Of a DNA stretch of 64,000 bases, positions 41,869 through 52,015 are shown piece by piece. Numbering within the stretch: the first letter of the stretch is position 1; each line of letters starts with the position of its first letter. Both the position numbers and the translations under genes were made by a program. Origin of the DNA: Pseudonocardia sp. TRM90224 (lineage in GTDB: Bacteria; Actinomycetota; Actinomycetes; Mycobacteriales; Pseudonocardiaceae); the NCBI RefSeq assembly GCF_021245725.1, contig NZ_JAJGSX010000008.1:1-64000 (forward strand), written 5' to 3'. The notes under the pieces are model-generated. The model saw only the letters and a list, made by a program, of their open reading frames with translations, made no database searches and was not told the DNA's origin.

Positions 41869-43563
41869 TCAAGCCTTGACCGCGCGCAGCGCCACAGCTT
41901 CCAGCGCCAGCTCTTTCCGGTCGACGAGGTCGAAGCCCGCCTCCGCGAGCAGCGCGCGGTAGTGGCTCTCCGTGCGCTCCCGACCGCCGACGTTGCAGAG
42001 CATGTGGACGTCCCACGCGGCAGCGAGCGAATCGGAGTCGTCCTCGGGCAGCAGTCGCTCCACGACGAGCAAGGTGGCGTGCGCGGGCATCGACTCCGCG
42101 CACCTGCGCAGGATTGTCAGGCAGGTGGTGTCGTCCCAGTCGTGCAGCACACGGGAGAGGACGTAGACGTCGCCGCCGGGCGGCACCGTCTCGGTGAAGT
42201 CGCCCGCGACCAGCGTGCACCGGTCCGCGCAGCCGGCGTCGTCCGTCGTGGACCGCGCCGCGTCGAGGACGTGCTCGCGTTCGAGCAGGACCCCCCGCAG
42301 GTGCGGGTGCGCCTGAAGGATCTTGCCCAGCAGCACACCGTTGCCGCCCGCGACGTCGACGACAACCCGCGCCGCCGAGAAGTCGAGCGCCGTGGCCAGC
42401 TCGCCGAACATCGCCGCGCTCGCCGCCATGCCCCGGTCGAACATGTCGGCCCGCTCCGGGTCGGCCGCGAAGTACGGGAAGTGGTGCGCGCCGAAGACCC
42501 GTTCGAACGACTCCCGACCGGTGCGCACGGCCTCGTCGAGCCGACCGAACGACTCGTAGAACGCTCCGCCGTAGAGCAGCGCCAGCGGGTGCAGCGAGCC
42601 GGCGACGTCACTGCGCAGCAGCGCCCCGATTTCGGTGAGCCCGAATCCTGGCCCCGACCTGCGGACGACGCCGAGGGTCGCCAGGTAGCGCAGCAGCCGC
42701 GCGAGGCTGTCCGCATCGGCGCCGGTGGCGAGGGCGAGCCGATCGACCGTGCCGACGCCAGCCGCGAGGCGGTCCGGCAGCCGCAGCTCGGCGGCAACCT
42801 TGATCGCCTGGGTCGCCCACGCGCCGGTCATCAGCCGCAGCAGCTGCTCCGGCGCTCGTTGCGGGCGCCCGACGTGCTCGGCCAGCGCCTCGGGGAAGTG
42901 CCCCCGGCTGATCAGCTCGAGCCTGCGGTGCGCCGGATCGGCCCCGGACGCCCCGCGGAAATACAGGACGGTCGCATCCTCGTGGACGTTGTAACCGCCG
43001 CCGTCCACGCTCATCCGGCCGCGCCGGGTCAGCAGGTGGCTCAACCCGTCGAGCACCACGGAATCGGGTTCGACGACCTCCAGCGCGAGGTGCGACTCGT
43101 GGTTCTCCGCCTGCTCGTCCACCGCGATCCACGCCAGCTCCGGCGGGGTGATCAGGGCGAAGATCTCGATCGAGCACGGCCTGCCGTTGCGGTCGCGCAC
43201 CGCGGCGTGCGCGATCACCACGTCGAGGTCGGCGAGCCCGTACCGCTCGCACAACCGGCCGCGCACGACGACGCTCGGGTTCACGCGTTCGATCCGGAGA
43301 CCGAGTGCCGCGACGCCCTCGTGCAGCTCCCCGATCGAACCGGGGAACACCAGCAGCGCGGCGTGGTTCAACCGGCTGTGCGCAGCGAGCGACGCCCGCT
43401 CGGTAGGGCTGAGCGCGGGCAGTGCTGCGGCGACGACCGAACCGGTGTCGTTCGTGCTGATCAGTTCGACGGCGGCGCGCACGCGTGCGGCGTCGGCGGC
43501 TGACAGGCCGGCGCTGCCGGTGGACGTAGGGTCGGGTGCGATGCCGGTGGATGTGACGTTCAC
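41869..43563 (-). CDS. Two-domain protein ending in a class I O-methyltransferase
   Basis: 564 residues from a GTG after agggagc. Residues about 240-564 are a family-2 O-methyltransferase: dimerisation helix (GAWATQAIKVAAELRLPDRL), SAM motif VVDVAGGNGVLLGKI, and the catalytic region LSRVLHDWDDTTC. Residues 1-230 (ALSPTERASLAAHSRLNHAA, DLDVVIAHAAVRDRNGRPCS, LLTRRGRMSVDGGGYNVHED) form an extra domain that I do not recognise. Methylation of a small aromatic or polyketide-like metabolite is plausible. It stands alone, next to a VOC protein gene. Confidence 0.85.
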   Translation of the reverse strand: MNVTSTGIAPDPTSTGSAGLSAADAARVRAAVELISTNDTGSVVAAALPALSPTERASLAAHSRLNHAALLVFPGSIGELHEGVAALGLRIERVNPSVVVRGRLCERYGLADLDVVIAHAAVRDRNGRPCSIEIFALITPPELAWIAVDEQAENHESHLALEVVEPDSVVLDGLSHLLTRRGRMSVDGGGYNVHEDATVLYFRGASGADPAHRRLELISRGHFPEALAEHVGRPQRAPEQLLRLMTGAWATQAIKVAAELRLPDRLAAGVGTVDRLALATGADADSLARLLRYLATLGVVRRSGPGFGLTEIGALLRSDVAGSLHPLALLYGGAFYESFGRLDEAVRTGRESFERVFGAHHFPYFAADPERADMFDRGMAASAAMFGELATALDFSAARVVVDVAGGNGVLLGKILQAHPHLRGVLLEREHVLDAARSTTDDAGCADRCTLVAGDFTETVPPGGDVYVLSRVLHDWDDTTCLTILRRCAESMPAHATLLVVERLLPEDDSDSLAAAWDVHMLCNVGGRERTESHYRALLAEAGFDLVDRKELALEAVALRAVKA

Positions 43564-43618
43564 GAACGCTCCCTGGGATCCGGAGGCGCACGTGGTCGCG
43601 GCGGCGCCGCCGCGGATC

Positions 43619-43634
43619 CTTGCATTCTTGCAAG
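43619..43634. promoter_or_regulatory. CTTGCA-TTCT-TGCAAG palindrome upstream of the O-methyltransferase
   Basis: A perfect 6-bp-arm inverted repeat sits 55 bp upstream of the gene start, in an AT-rich stretch that also holds a tatatt -10-like box around 43700. It resembles the TTGCA palindromes upstream of the DUF397 gene. A repressor site is likely. Confidence 0.45.
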
Positions 43635-43745
43635 CTTTCAGCAATCAGCTCTCTTACCAGTCAACGCAGCGTGATTCGATGAAAACTCTGAGTGTCTGGA
43701 ATATAACTGAACAGACGCCCTACCATCGGATAGGTTTCGATACCG

Positions 43746-44096
43746 TCATATCGTCGGAGCCTCCGCGAGCGAGAGGCTGTTCCCGTCCGGGTCGAGCACG
43801 ACGACGTGCCGGACGCCGTTTCCGTAGGTCTCGACCGGTTCATGGCCGATGCCGTTCGCGGCCAGGCGGGCCAGGATCCCGTCGAGGTCGGTCACGCCCA
43901 GCGTGATCATGGCCCGCCCGACCGCTTCCGCTCGCACGTCCCGGTCGTCCACGACGACCCACGCGTTCTCACCGACCTGCCAGAGGTACTCGTCACCGAT
44001 GACCTCGTCCGCCCGTTTGCCGAAGAACGCCTCGAACCACACCACCGCCGCGGCCCGGTTGCTCACTGCCATCACGCTGTACAGATCCACGTCCAC
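43746..44096 (-). CDS. VOC/glyoxalase-like protein
   Basis: 116 residues from a GTG after gaggag. It has the beta-alpha-beta-beta-beta pattern of the vicinal oxygen chelate fold (YSVMAVSNRAAAVVWFEAFF, AMITLGVTDLDGILARLAAN, VVVLDPDGNSLSLAE). It carries the C-terminal glutamate but not all other metal ligands, so the function could be binding rather than catalysis. It lies 57 bp after the giant ATPase on the same strand and may be read with it. Confidence 0.75.
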   Translation of the reverse strand: MDVDLYSVMAVSNRAAAVVWFEAFFGKRADEVIGDEYLWQVGENAWVVVDDRDVRAEAVGRAMITLGVTDLDGILARLAANGIGHEPVETYGNGVRHVVVLDPDGNSLSLAEAPTI

Positions 44097-44153
44097 CCAC
44101 TCCTCTCGGCCATCTCGGACGTTTCGACGTCCTCCCCGGACGGAACTCATCGG

Positions 44154-47100
44154 TCAAGCACGCGGCTCGCTGAGCCGGGCCGCGGCGTCGGAGATCGCAT
44201 CCTGCACCGCGGCCACCCGATCGGCGAGCAGGCCGACGGCGCCGACCGCACGTCCGACCGGGTCGTCGCCGCTCCCCCCGAGCGCCGCGGCGCGCAGGAA
44301 CCCGGCTTTGACCTCGTCCCACCGCTGCGCCTGCTCCGGGGTCAGCCGCCCGCGGAGCTCGGCCAGCTTCAACAGGTTCGCCTCCGCGTCGGAGGTCAGG
44401 GTCTGCGCCTCGCCGCGGTAGTGGTCGTCGACGAGCGCGTCCAGCTCGGCGTCGTTCATCACCGGGACGATGCGGGCGGCCAGCTTGTTCATGTTCCGGT
44501 AGGAGCCCTGCAGCCGGAACGGCGGCTCGGTGCGGGAGGAGTCGGCCTGCGCGGCCGAGGCGATGTAGGCCTCGTTGACGGTGAGGACGATCCGCTGCAC
44601 TCGCCGCAGCTTCCGCAGGACCGCGAGCACCTGCTGCAGCTCGACGGCCGAGAGCGGGTGCGCGAGCTGGTCGGGCCGTGCGCCCGGGTCGTCGTCCGCC
44701 ATCCGGACGAGCAGCTCGACGTCGTGACGATCGGCGCTGGACAGCGGTGCCAGCACGGGGTTCGAGGTCAGAGCGTTCTCCACGTAGCTGAGCGCGAACA
44801 GCTCGTCCTTCCCCGAGAGCACGTCGCCGAGGTTCCACACGTCGGCCCGGTTGGCCAGCATGTCGGGGATCCGGAACCGGTGGCCGTGCTCTGTGTAGGG
44901 GTTGCCGGCCATGCACACCGCGAAGCGCTTGCCACGCAGGTCGTAGGTCCGGGTGCCACCGCCCCACACCCCCTCCATCCGTCGCTGCGCGTCGCACAGC
45001 GAGATGAACTTCTGCAGCAGCTCCGGCGAGGTGTGCTGGATGTCGTCGAGGTAGAGAAGCACGTTGTTGCCCATCTCGAGCGCGAAGGAGATCTTCTCGA
45101 CCTCCTGGCGCGCGGTCGCGTTCGGCGCCTCGGCGGGGTCGAGCGAGGTCACCCCGTGCCCCAGGGCGGGGCCGTTGACCTTGACGAACACCATGCCGAG
45201 CCGGTTGGCGACGTACTCCATCAGCGTCGTCTTGCCGTAGCCGGGCGGTGAGATGAGCAGCAGCAGACCCATCTGATCGGTGCGCTTGTCCGCACCGGCC
45301 GCACCGAGTTGTTTGGCGAGGTTGTCGCCGATCAGCGGCAGGTACACCTCATCGAGGAGCTTGTTGCGGACGAACGCGCTCATCACGCTCGGGGTGAGCT
45401 CGTTGAGCCGCAGCTCGCGGCGCCGCTCCCGCACGAGCTCGCTGCGCTGCCGGACGTACTCGCGGAAGGCCGGGACCTGCTCCCCGCGGAACCGGCGAAC
45501 CCTTGTGAGCAGCTCGTCGAGGCGGACGGGCAGGGTGCGTCCGGTGATCGTCGGGTGCGTTCCGAGCATCCCGGTGACCGTCACGGACAGCGCAGCCGAC
45601 GAGTCGTGGCGCGGTAGGTCGGTGCCGCAGAGCTCGATCGCGATCGCTTCGGGCACATCGGCCGCGACGTCGGCGGGGATGCGGTCGGCCGCTTTCGCCG
45701 CGAACGCGGTGAGCCAGGCCGTGACCAGCTGGTGTCGCGCGGCCAGGTCGCCGTCGAGGCCGCGGAGATCCGCGTCGAAGTCGGTCGAGCCGGGGCCTGC
45801 CAGCGCGCGTCGGAACCGATCGAGCAGGGTGCGGGCCCCGGCACCGGTCACGAAGCCCACTGGTGTGCACGCCAGCTCCTCGAACAGGTATTCGCCGGCG
45901 AGCGCCGAGTCGACGGCGAGCTGGCCCAGCCCGACGCCGCGGAGGAAGTCGCCGATGCCCGCGGCGAGCTCGTTCCCCATCGCGCCGACCGCATCCGACA
46001 TCCCGAAGGTGATGCGGGCCCTGGCCAGTGAGCCCGCTCTCGTCGTCCACGCCGCGCGCGCCGCGGCGTCGGCGCCGAACACCCAGAACAGCTGGGCAGC
46101 AGCACGGGCACCCGGCGGGTAGCGCAGCAACCCGGCTCCCGCGTGCAGACGCAACAGCGCGTCCAGGATCAGCGCAGCGTCGTGGTCGTGCACGCCGCGC
46201 TGGTAGCCCTCGTCGTAGCGCTGCGCGGCGGCCGCGCGGACAGCCGTGAGCAGACCGTTCTCCACGACGGCCGCCTCGTGCAGCGCGTCGAGCGGGCCGG
46301 CCTCCAGCATCGACGCCGCGAGGAACTCGGCTCGGTACACGCCGGCCGACTCGGAGACGAGGTGCTGGTCCCAGAGGTGCCGAGTGGACTGGAACGCCCC
46401 GTCCCGCACCGGTTCGCGGTAGTCCGTGCCGGTGATCGTGAACGCCATCTCGAGCGCGCCACCGGTCGTGTGCGGCACCACCGTGAGGTCGACCGGCTGG
46501 GTGCTGACCGCGAACCGGTGGCGGCCGAGCCGGATCGTGTCGCCCGCATCGCCGTAGAGGTCGATGCGGTCGCGCAGCGCGCGCCCGGCCTCCTGGCGAG
46601 CCGCCTTGACCCGGCCCTCCAGCTCCTCGGCCCGGACCTGGTCGCCGATCTCGCGCAGCTCGCCGGCGAGGCCGCGCAGCTTCGCCACCATCGGGTCGGC
46701 GGCGAAGTAGCTGTTCACCTCGTCGACGGAGGCCAGCCCGGCGATCCGTCGCGTCACGCTGGCGAGGATCCGATCCGCTGAATCGACCAGCCGGTCGGCG
46801 CGGCGGATCCGTTCGTCCTGCAACGCCTGCTTGCGCGCGGAGAACGCCTCGTAGAAGTCGGTGCGCCGCTCGGCGAGCTGCACGACGAAGTCGTCGAACT
46901 CGGCGAACCGCGATTCCAGATTCTCCACCTGCAGCAGCAGCCTGGCCAGCTGCTCGTCGCAGGCCGCCGGCGTGTCCGACGCCGCGATCGCACCCGTGAC
47001 GGCCTGCCCGAGCAGGGCGATCTCGGCCGCGAACTCGGCCCGGCCCTCCGTCGCCAGCAGCTCGCGGCGGCGGCCGTCGAGGGTCGCGCGCGCCCGGTTG

Positions 47101-49181
47101 ACCCCACCCAGGACCTCGCCGACGCGCTCCAGGATCTGGGTGCGCACGGTCGCATCGGCGATGTCGAGCGAGCCGATCACCTCCATGACGACCTGCAGCC
47201 CGTCGGCCTGCCTGGTCAGGCGCTCGCCGACAGGGCTGGCCTCCGCCACCGTCCGGATGGCCGCCGACGCGGAGATCAGCTCGTCGAGCTCGTCGTGGTA
47301 GGCCGCGAACGCATCGTGGGTGCGCAGGAACTCGACGGCCCGCCGCGCGGTCGCGCTCAGCTCCGTCTCCAGCTCGGTGACGAGCTGGTCGACCCGGTCG
47401 AGGTCGACGTAGCGCCGCCCGCGCAGGGTGATCAGCTGCCCCTGCGCCGCCCGAAGCTGCGCGAGCTGCGTGACCCAGCCCTGCGCGGTGCGCGGCGCTT
47501 CGCTGCGGCTGTGCCGCACCAGCACGGACAGCTGCGTGGTCGCCTCGTCGACCGCCGACGCGGCCTGCTCCGTGAGCGACTGCACCCCGGCGAACTCGTC
47601 GAGCACCGCCTCCGCGGTGGAGCGCAGGTCGGCCAGCGGCGTGCGCAGGTCGCCCAGCTCCGCGTCACCGAGCCAGTGGTACCCGTCGAAGATCCGCTGA
47701 CAGGCCGCGATGATGCCCTCGAACACAGCGGCGGACGGCGCCATCTCCTCGACCATCCTGGCCACCGAGAGGCAGTCCGAGATGCCGCGGACGAGGTCGG
47801 CGTTGCCGACGCGGTGCAGCGGGCCGGTGCCGCTCGGTTGCCGTGCCGCGTAGGTGTCCGACAGGTACGGCGTCTGCCACACCTGCATCGGGTGCACCCT
47901 CGTCGGCTCCTCGGAGGCCGCCCGGAAGACGACCAGCGTGCCGTCGTCGAACAGCGAGTAGCCATGGCACGGGATCGGGGTCGCGACCTCTTTCCGGATC
48001 ACGTTGTAGGGCAGCATCAGCGTCCGGCCCTCGGCGCGGTCGCGGAACACGTACAGCACGTCCTCGCCGTTGCCCGAGCGGATGACCTGCTCGAACTCCA
48101 TGCCGCTCGCGTCGGCGTGGAACGTTTTCGCCGCACCGGTCACCAGGTAGTAGCCGCCGGGGAAGATGATGCCCTGGTCGTCCGGGAGCCGCTGGCACGC
48201 CCGCTCGATCCCGTCGAGCCTCGTCACCTCCTTGGTCCTGGTGTTGAACACGATGTGCCGCCATCGCGTCTCGTTGTACGGCTGGATCCGCAGCAGCAGC
48301 AACGGGCCGAGCCTCGCGTAGAGGACGGTGGCGTCGGCGAGGTTCTGCAGCGGCTCGTCGACCGGCTCGCTGTAGATGCCCTTGCCGGTCTCCGTGTTGT
48401 TCTCGATCTTCAGAGTGAGGTCGCCGTTGATGGTCTCGACGAACAGCTCGTCCTCGATCGAGATGTGCGGATGGCGGCCGAGGACGTGGTCGTCACGGGT
48501 CGTCGCGACCCATTCGAAGTCGTGTGCGGCCGGGTAGACGTGGTCACGCTCACCGCGGTTGTCGATGTAGGAGACCGCGCCGCCCGGGTCCACCTGCCAG
48601 CGCAGCACCCGGTCGTCCTCGGTGCGCCCGCTCGTCTGGAAGACCGCGAGCAGCTTGTCGCCGACCCGCCGCAGCTGACGCAACCGGGCGTCGCGGTAGT
48701 ACCGGTACAGCTCCGCGAAGTCGCGCCGGAACCCCTCGTCGCGCAGCAGCCCTGGCAGCTCGGCACCGCCGCTGTCGTCGAACCGGAACGTGTTGCCGTC
48801 GCGGACGAACGTGTGCAGCGAGAAGACGTCGTCGACGGTCGTCTCCGGCTTCAACCCGATGAACACGTTGAACCCGAAGAGCATCACCCCGTCGGCGTGC
48901 CCGCCCGCGTCGGAGGCGAACACCACGTCGCGGGGAACGCAGTTGTTCTCGGTGCGGATCCGCTCGGTCCCGATCAGCCGCAGCTCGGTGCTGCCGAACG
49001 TCGCCAGCCGCTCGGCGTTCACCGCCTCCGACCGCCGCTTCAGGACCGCGGCCTGCGCCGCCAGCCGGCTGCGGAGCACCTCGTAGGTGCCGGCATCCAG
49101 CGCCGCCGCATCCGGTTGACGCGACGGCGCCGGCGACGACAGCGCGGTGGTCGTGCCCGTACTCGTCACCGGGCTGGTCAC
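44154..49181 (-). CDS. Giant AAA ATPase annotated in homologues as DNA repair ATPase
   Basis: About 1675 residues. The N-terminal 500 are beta-rich, a long predicted coiled coil follows (roughly 500-900; DLDRVDQLVTELETELSATA, ESRFAEFDDFVVQLAERRTD), and an AAA module lies near the C-terminus with Walker A PPGYGKTT at about 1310 and Walker B VLLYLDDIQH at about 1360. Its GTG start overlaps the flotillin stop by four bases. This YqiJ-YqiK-ATPase arrangement recurs in actinomycetes. The name DNA repair ATPase is inherited; membrane-linked remodelling seems equally plausible. Confidence 0.85.
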   Translation of the reverse strand: MTSPVTSTGTTTALSSPAPSRQPDAAALDAGTYEVLRSRLAAQAAVLKRRSEAVNAERLATFGSTELRLIGTERIRTENNCVPRDVVFASDAGGHADGVMLFGFNVFIGLKPETTVDDVFSLHTFVRDGNTFRFDDSGGAELPGLLRDEGFRRDFAELYRYYRDARLRQLRRVGDKLLAVFQTSGRTEDDRVLRWQVDPGGAVSYIDNRGERDHVYPAAHDFEWVATTRDDHVLGRHPHISIEDELFVETINGDLTLKIENNTETGKGIYSEPVDEPLQNLADATVLYARLGPLLLLRIQPYNETRWRHIVFNTRTKEVTRLDGIERACQRLPDDQGIIFPGGYYLVTGAAKTFHADASGMEFEQVIRSGNGEDVLYVFRDRAEGRTLMLPYNVIRKEVATPIPCHGYSLFDDGTLVVFRAASEEPTRVHPMQVWQTPYLSDTYAARQPSGTGPLHRVGNADLVRGISDCLSVARMVEEMAPSAAVFEGIIAACQRIFDGYHWLGDAELGDLRTPLADLRSTAEAVLDEFAGVQSLTEQAASAVDEATTQLSVLVRHSRSEAPRTAQGWVTQLAQLRAAQGQLITLRGRRYVDLDRVDQLVTELETELSATARRAVEFLRTHDAFAAYHDELDELISASAAIRTVAEASPVGERLTRQADGLQVVMEVIGSLDIADATVRTQILERVGEVLGGVNRARATLDGRRRELLATEGRAEFAAEIALLGQAVTGAIAASDTPAACDEQLARLLLQVENLESRFAEFDDFVVQLAERRTDFYEAFSARKQALQDERIRRADRLVDSADRILASVTRRIAGLASVDEVNSYFAADPMVAKLRGLAGELREIGDQVRAEELEGRVKAARQEAGRALRDRIDLYGDAGDTIRLGRHRFAVSTQPVDLTVVPHTTGGALEMAFTITGTDYREPVRDGAFQSTRHLWDQHLVSESAGVYRAEFLAASMLEAGPLDALHEAAVVENGLLTAVRAAAAQRYDEGYQRGVHDHDAALILDALLRLHAGAGLLRYPPGARAAAQLFWVFGADAAARAAWTTRAGSLARARITFGMSDAVGAMGNELAAGIGDFLRGVGLGQLAVDSALAGEYLFEELACTPVGFVTGAGARTLLDRFRRALAGPGSTDFDADLRGLDGDLAARHQLVTAWLTAFAAKAADRIPADVAADVPEAIAIELCGTDLPRHDSSAALSVTVTGMLGTHPTITGRTLPVRLDELLTRVRRFRGEQVPAFREYVRQRSELVRERRRELRLNELTPSVMSAFVRNKLLDEVYLPLIGDNLAKQLGAAGADKRTDQMGLLLLISPPGYGKTTLMEYVANRLGMVFVKVNGPALGHGVTSLDPAEAPNATARQEVEKISFALEMGNNVLLYLDDIQHTSPELLQKFISLCDAQRRMEGVWGGGTRTYDLRGKRFAVCMAGNPYTEHGHRFRIPDMLANRADVWNLGDVLSGKDELFALSYVENALTSNPVLAPLSSADRHDVELLVRMADDDPGARPDQLAHPLSAVELQQVLAVLRKLRRVQRIVLTVNEAYIASAAQADSSRTEPPFRLQGSYRNMNKLAARIVPVMNDAELDALVDDHYRGEAQTLTSDAEANLLKLAELRGRLTPEQAQRWDEVKAGFLRAAALGGSGDDPVGRAVGAVGLLADRVAAVQDAISDAAARLSEPRA

Positions 49182-51199
49182 TGGGCGGGCTGGACGAACT
49201 CGACCGGCAGCGAGCCCACCGGCAGGTCGGCGATGCCCTGCTTCTTCGCCGTGTCGAGCAGGTGCCGGAGCGCGCCGATGTTCGGTCCACCCGACTTGAT
49301 CATCTGGAGCAGCGCGGCCGAGAGCGTCATGTTCTTCACGTCCTCGGTGTCCAGCGACCCGAGCACGCGGGTGATGTCGTCGGTGAAACTCGCTGAGCCG
49401 TTCAGCCACGGGGCGGCGAGCGCCTGCGCAACCTGCGAGTTGTCCACGAACCCGTCAACGGCCTTGCCTAGCGAGATGGACCCGATCAGCCGGTCGAAGA
49501 ACGCCGTGTCGCCGCCGACGATATCGATGTCGGCCGCTTCGAGCCCGGCGGAGAGCACCGCGGCCTGCGCCTCGGCGACCACCCGCTGCGCGTCGATGCC
49601 GGCCAGCCGCAGCTCCTTCTCCATCTCCAACCGCAAGCGGTACTCCTCGTGGCCGCGCGACGCGTCGTCGAGCGCGGCCATCGCGGCCGCCTTCTCGACC
49701 AGGCCCTCGGCCTCACCCTTCAACCGCTCCCGCACGGCATCCGCAGCGACCAGCGCCTTCTCCCGCTCGACGGCCGCCTCCGCGCGACCGACCTTCTCGA
49801 CCGCCTCCGCGCTGCGCTCGCGCACCTGAACGTCGGCGAGCCCCGCGGCGGCGGCCTCGGCCTGCCGCCCCTCGGCGAGCCGGATCTTCGCGCGGGTGTC
49901 GAGCTCGGCCGCCTGCTGTCGGGCCTCGGCCAGCAGCAGCTCCTCGCGGGCCTTGAACTTGGCGGCGGCCTCTGCCGCCTCTGCCGCCTTGATGTCCTTG
50001 ACCAGGCCTTCCTGTGCTTCGGCCTCCGCCTGGATGACGATCGACTGGCGCTTGCGCTCCGCCTCCTCGACGGTGCGCAGCCGCTTGATGTTCTCCTCCT
50101 GCTCGGCGACCGTCTTCTCCACCATGATCCGCTCACGGGTCGCCTCGACGACGGCCCGCCGCTCGGTCTCGAGCTCCCGGTCCTTGGAGATGCGCGACAG
50201 CCCCGTCTCCCGCTCCATGGCGATCACTTCGAGCAGGCGGTCCTTCTCGATGCGCTCGGTCTCGATGGCGATGACCCGTTCGCGGTTCTTCTCCGCGACC
50301 GCGATCTCCCGGTTCCGGTTCTCGTTCTGGATCGAGAGCTGCTCGTCGGTGCGCAGGTGCGCGCTCTGTGCCTTCAGCCGCTCCTCGGCCTGCACCTTGG
50401 CCGTCTCGGCCTCCTCCCGCGCCCGCACGGTGTCGACCTCGCGGCGCTGCTTGCTCTCGGCGTCGGCCCTGCGGCGTTCCAGCTCGAGGATCGCCTCCCG
50501 CGCGTCGACGTCCTGGCGGGTGATCTCCTTCTCCTCGTTGCGCTGGAACTCGTTGGTGCGCACGTGCTCGATCGCGGTCAGCTCGGTGATCTTGCGGATG
50601 CCCTGCGCGTCGAGGATGTTCGCCGGGTCGAGCTGCGCCATCGGGGTCTGCTCGAGGTAGTCGATCGCGGCGTCCTCGAGGCTGTACCCGTTCAGGTCGG
50701 TCCCGATCACCCGGATGATCCGGTCGCGGAACTCGTCGCGCTTCGTGTAGAGGTCGATGAACTCCAGCTGCTTCCCGACGGTCTTGAGCGCCTCGGAGAA
50801 CTTCGCGTTGAACAGCACCTGCAGGGTGCTCTCGTCACTGGCCCGTGCGGTACCGATCGCCTGCGCGACCTTGATGACGTCCTCGACGGTCTTGTTGACA
50901 CGGACGAAGAAGGTGATCCGGATATCGGCGCGGATGTTGTCCCGGCAGATCAAGCCGTCTTTGCCGGTTCGGCCGATCTCGATCGTCTTCACCGAGATGT
51001 CCATCGTCTCGGCCTTGTGCAGCACCGGCAGCACGATCGCCCCGGTGAACGTGACGTTCACGTTCTTCACCTTGGAGATGATGAGCGCCTTGCCCTGCTC
51101 GACCTTGCGGAACAACCGACTGATCATGAACAGCGTGCCGACCAGCACGACCAGCAGCACGCCGATCAGCACGATCAGCCCCGTCGATATCGTATTCAT
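49178..51199 (-). CDS. Flotillin-like band 7 protein (YqiK type)
   Basis: 673 residues: one N-terminal membrane segment (GLIVLIGVLLVVLVGTLFMI), an SPFH/band-7 domain (about 35-200), and a long charged coiled coil (about 220-600) with heptads such as EAILELERRRADAESKQRRE. YqiK-type flotillins form membrane scaffolds. It sits 31 bp after the YqiJ-like gene and overlaps the ATPase gene, so the three products probably work together at the membrane. Confidence 0.92.
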   Translation of the reverse strand: MNTISTGLIVLIGVLLVVLVGTLFMISRLFRKVEQGKALIISKVKNVNVTFTGAIVLPVLHKAETMDISVKTIEIGRTGKDGLICRDNIRADIRITFFVRVNKTVEDVIKVAQAIGTARASDESTLQVLFNAKFSEALKTVGKQLEFIDLYTKRDEFRDRIIRVIGTDLNGYSLEDAAIDYLEQTPMAQLDPANILDAQGIRKITELTAIEHVRTNEFQRNEEKEITRQDVDAREAILELERRRADAESKQRREVDTVRAREEAETAKVQAEERLKAQSAHLRTDEQLSIQNENRNREIAVAEKNRERVIAIETERIEKDRLLEVIAMERETGLSRISKDRELETERRAVVEATRERIMVEKTVAEQEENIKRLRTVEEAERKRQSIVIQAEAEAQEGLVKDIKAAEAAEAAAKFKAREELLLAEARQQAAELDTRAKIRLAEGRQAEAAAAGLADVQVRERSAEAVEKVGRAEAAVEREKALVAADAVRERLKGEAEGLVEKAAAMAALDDASRGHEEYRLRLEMEKELRLAGIDAQRVVAEAQAAVLSAGLEAADIDIVGGDTAFFDRLIGSISLGKAVDGFVDNSQVAQALAAPWLNGSASFTDDITRVLGSLDTEDVKNMTLSAALLQMIKSGGPNIGALRHLLDTAKKQGIADLPVGSLPVEFVQPAQ

Positions 51200-51230
51200 T
51201 CGGTACCCCCCTCAGGTCCGGCCGAACGGC

Positions 51231-51875
51231 TCAGACCGGATGCGCTTTCGCGGCGCCCCCGGCGCCGGTGATCGGGACGATCCAGAAGAACTCGCCGTCC
51301 TCGTCGTAGGAATAGATCGCGGCGAGGCTGCCGGCCGCGAAGGAGTCGGCGCCGGTCTGGCGGACCTGGACGATCGCGGTGGAACCGTCGGCCGCGGTGA
51401 CCTCGGCCTGGCCGAAGTCGACGTCGACCCGGCCGGTGCGGATCACGCAGACGCGACCGACGAAGTCGGCCCGCGATGCGGGCCTGCCCTCTGCGAACAC
51501 CCGCCGCAGCGGCCGCACCGCCAGCACCGTGCCCAGCCACCCGACGAGCACGGCGACCACCAGCGTGCCGACCCCCGCCGCGATCTTCGTTGCGTCGGTC
51601 GTGATGCCGTCGACCAGCGACGAAGCCGCCAGGCTCGCGAACCACGACAGCGCGACGAACACCGAGGCCGAAATCGTGGCGGGAATGCCGCCGAGCCCCA
51701 GGCTCGACAGCAGTCCGCCGAGCCCTGCCGCATCCGTCTCCAGCGCATCGGTTTCCAATGCGTCCGCATCGGTTCCGCCCAACGCGACGACCAACCAGAA
51801 CCCGACCACGAGCACCAACGGCACACCGAACACGACGGTCGGGAAGCCGAAAGCGGTCGAGAGGAATTCCTGCAT
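51231..51875 (-). CDS. YqiJ/NfeD-like membrane protein
   Basis: 214 residues, ATG 51875 preceded by gagagcc-type sequence. It has three or four membrane segments (FGFPTVVFGVPLVLVVGFWL, IPATISASVFVALSWFASLA, GTLVVAVLVGWLGTVLAV) and a C-terminal OB-fold domain (DFVGRVCVIRTGRVDVDFGQ, AIVQVRQTGADSFAAGS). NfeD/YqiJ proteins partner with flotillins in bacteria, matching the gene that follows. Confidence 0.82.
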   Translation of the reverse strand: MQEFLSTAFGFPTVVFGVPLVLVVGFWLVVALGGTDADALETDALETDAAGLGGLLSSLGLGGIPATISASVFVALSWFASLAASSLVDGITTDATKIAAGVGTLVVAVLVGWLGTVLAVRPLRRVFAEGRPASRADFVGRVCVIRTGRVDVDFGQAEVTAADGSTAIVQVRQTGADSFAAGSLAAIYSYDEDGEFFWIVPITGAGGAAKAHPV

Positions 51876-52015
51876 GGTCTGAACGGCTCTCCGATGGAGT
51901 TGCGGTGACGGCGACGGGACGAATCTCGCACGATCACTCCGGGAGGGGTCCCGACCAGGTGTGCTCCGCATTCACGACGAGCGCACAGCGCCATTCACGT
52001 TGATCGGGACCCACT

